A DNA stretch of 64,000 nucleotides, from the NCBI RefSeq assembly GCF_006864135.1, contig NZ_SADV01000016.1, positions 1-64,000 of the forward strand, written 5' to 3'. The notes under the pieces were generated by a model. The model was not told the DNA's origin, ran no database searches, and saw nothing but the letters and a program-made list of their open reading frames with translations. The position numbers and the translations under genes were made by a program. Positions within the stretch are counted from its first letter, which is position 1. Each line of letters opens with the position of its first letter. This document shows, piece after piece, positions 63,967 through 64,000 of this stretch. Source of the stretch: Lysinibacillus sphaericus. GTDB taxonomy: Bacteria > Bacillota > Bacilli > Bacillales_A > Planococcaceae.

Positions 63967-64000
63967 AAACCTTCCTCCTTCTAAACAACCGAATCGGGTT

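Noticed and set aside
1..64000. CRISPR arrays, tRNA or rRNA genes, prophage and insertion sequences
   Set aside because: The only tandem repeat lacks unique spacers; no transposase, integrase, phage structural gene or tRNA-like cloverleaf was recognised.

Overview
The window is AT-rich chromosomal DNA of a low-GC Gram-positive endospore-former type. Many genes match the Bacillus subtilis sigA-to-sodA neighbourhood in content and order: sigA, cccA, trmK, yqfO, ispH, yqfQ, cshB, nfo, yqfT, zur, yqfW, ispG, yqfZ, a DUF1189 gene, yqgC, sodA. Strong AGGAGG-type ribosome binding sites, frequent TTG/GTG starts, CcpA, Fur and Zur operators of Bacillus type, and GC-richer intergenic repeats suggest Bacillales, most likely a Lysinibacillus-like member of the Planococcaceae/Caryophanaceae. 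The genus call is inference; no rRNA gene is present.

Layout, left to right. 0-7.3 kb: start of an unseen minus-strand gene, sodA, a DUF456 membrane protein, a Na/phosphate symporter-like protein, DUF1189 and LysM-like envelope proteins, ispG, a nucleotidase and a lipoprotein. 7.5-24.5 kb: an accessory stretch with a YdcF protein, a MerR regulator and CNNM/CorC transporter with odd translation starts, an XRE regulator, a phosphatase, ctaB, proC-like, an esterase, an MASE3/GGDEF/EAL protein, a TPR protein, a thioredoxin, a YhgE/Pip protein, a PCYCGC lipoprotein and an isochorismatase-fold hydrolase. 25-32 kb: serC, the zinc unit znuC-znuB-zur with a predicted promoter and Zur box, yqfT-like, nfo and cshB. 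32.6-45 kb: bdhA, a divergent kdp potassium locus (small peptide-kdpF-A-B-C versus kdpD-kdpE), and feoA-feoB plus a Cys-rich peptide behind a perfect Fur box. 45-54.3 kb: a chemoreceptor, yqfQ, ispH and a complete dctR-dctS/dctB-dctP C4-dicarboxylate system with a cre site. 54.5-64 kb: small membrane and unknown proteins, PhzF, an FMN reductase, DUF2164, yqfO, trmK, cccA and sigA at the right edge.

The conserved housekeeping genes keep their relative order, but blocks of transport and regulation genes (kdp, feo, dct, bdhA, serC, ctaB and others) lie between them. Metal and ion homeostasis is a theme: zinc (Zur), iron (Fur/Feo), potassium (Kdp, with a KdpD that carries a c-di-AMP-binding type motif), phosphate and CorC-type transport.

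About a dozen gaps hold GC-richer, structured repeats sharing a core close to GCTGTCGCTTCGCTTTCGCA. One copy contains a tandem array of four 38-39 bp units, one copy is inverted relative to it, and one sits inside the kdp operon between kdpA and kdpB. No tRNA, rRNA, CRISPR array, prophage or intact insertion sequence was seen. No clear candidate for a wholly new multi-gene system was found; the most unusual signals are the repeat family, the non-canonical starts of the MerR/CorC pair, the kdp insertion and several regulatory palindromes.
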